Positions 5,747-5,786 of a DNA stretch of 5,786 nucleotides are shown here, piece by piece (positions within the stretch are counted from its first letter, which is position 1; every line of letters begins with the position of its first letter). This DNA is from Hyphomicrobium_A sp943371625 (GTDB lineage: Bacteria > Pseudomonadota > Alphaproteobacteria > Rhizobiales > Hyphomicrobiaceae): assembly GCA_943371625.1 (NCBI GenBank), contig CALRVN010000260.1, positions 1-5,786 of the forward strand, in the 5' to 3' direction. The translations under genes and the position numbers were made by a program. The notes below the pieces were generated by a model. The model made no database searches and was not told the DNA's origin. It was given only the letters and a program-made list of their open reading frames with translations.

Positions 5747-5786
5747 ATGGCACAGGCCATAAACGACGACCTCGATCACGAAGGCG
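5747..5786 (+). CDS. Possible start of a protein-coding gene, cut by window edge
   Basis: Thirteen codons are visible (MAQAINDDLDHEG) before the window ends. The support is the well-placed AGGAG nine bases upstream and an open frame to the edge. Thirteen residues are too few to name a family; the start is polar and acidic, so it is not a signal peptide. It is incompatible with a long minus-strand gene crossing the same bases, so at most one of the two is likely to be real here. Confidence 0.42.
   Translation, partial: MAQAINDDLDHEG

Noticed and set aside
1..5786. A tRNA or rRNA gene, CRISPR array or insertion sequence in the window
   Set aside because: I saw no tRNA-like T-arm with matching acceptor ends, no regularly spaced repeats, and no transposase motifs or flanking terminal repeats.

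Overview
The window looks like an ordinary chromosomal stretch of an alphaproteobacterium, most likely of the order Hyphomicrobiales. Three things suggest this. The DNA is GC-rich with strong G/C preference at third codon positions. The isocitrate dehydrogenase is of the eukaryote-like homodimeric type common in rhizobia and relatives. A DUF992 secreted protein is present, a family I associate mainly with this order. I see no insertion sequence, CRISPR array, rRNA, tRNA, phage gene or clear sign of recent transfer.

Layout, left to right. (1) Positions 1-228, minus: the first 76 codons of an unrecognised exported protein, with a strong ribosome binding site and a short AT-rich upstream patch. 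(2) Positions 364-1635, minus: a TrmJ-type tRNA 2'-O-methyltransferase with an unusual extension of about 165 residues at its N-terminus that carries a cysteine cluster. (3) Positions 1668-2402, plus: an unrecognised membrane protein of about five helices with a cysteine-bearing tail, divergent from trmJ across only 32 bp. (4) Positions 2506-3720, plus: icd, NADP-dependent isocitrate dehydrogenase, with its active-site residues intact. (5) Positions 3769-4257, minus: a DUF992 exported protein, convergent with icd; a perfect 8-bp inverted repeat lies between the two stop codons. (6) Positions 4449-5432, plus: a membrane-anchored or exported glycerophosphodiester phosphodiesterase-family protein, divergent from the DUF992 gene across 191 bp that contain overlapping inverted repeats. 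(7) Positions 5433-5786: no confident complete gene. It holds a doubtful minus-strand reading frame and, at the right edge, the likely start of a plus-strand gene with a good Shine-Dalgarno sequence.

The genes alternate in direction and do not form one operon or an obvious shared pathway. They cover tRNA modification (trmJ), the TCA cycle and NADPH supply (icd), envelope or periplasmic proteins (the left-edge gene, the 1668 gene, DUF992) and phosphodiester hydrolysis at the envelope (GDPD). I found no convincing new multi-gene system. The points most worth a second look are the TrmJ N-terminal extension, the Glu-to-Asn change at a metal-ligand position in the GDPD protein, and the unresolved coding content of the last 350 bases.
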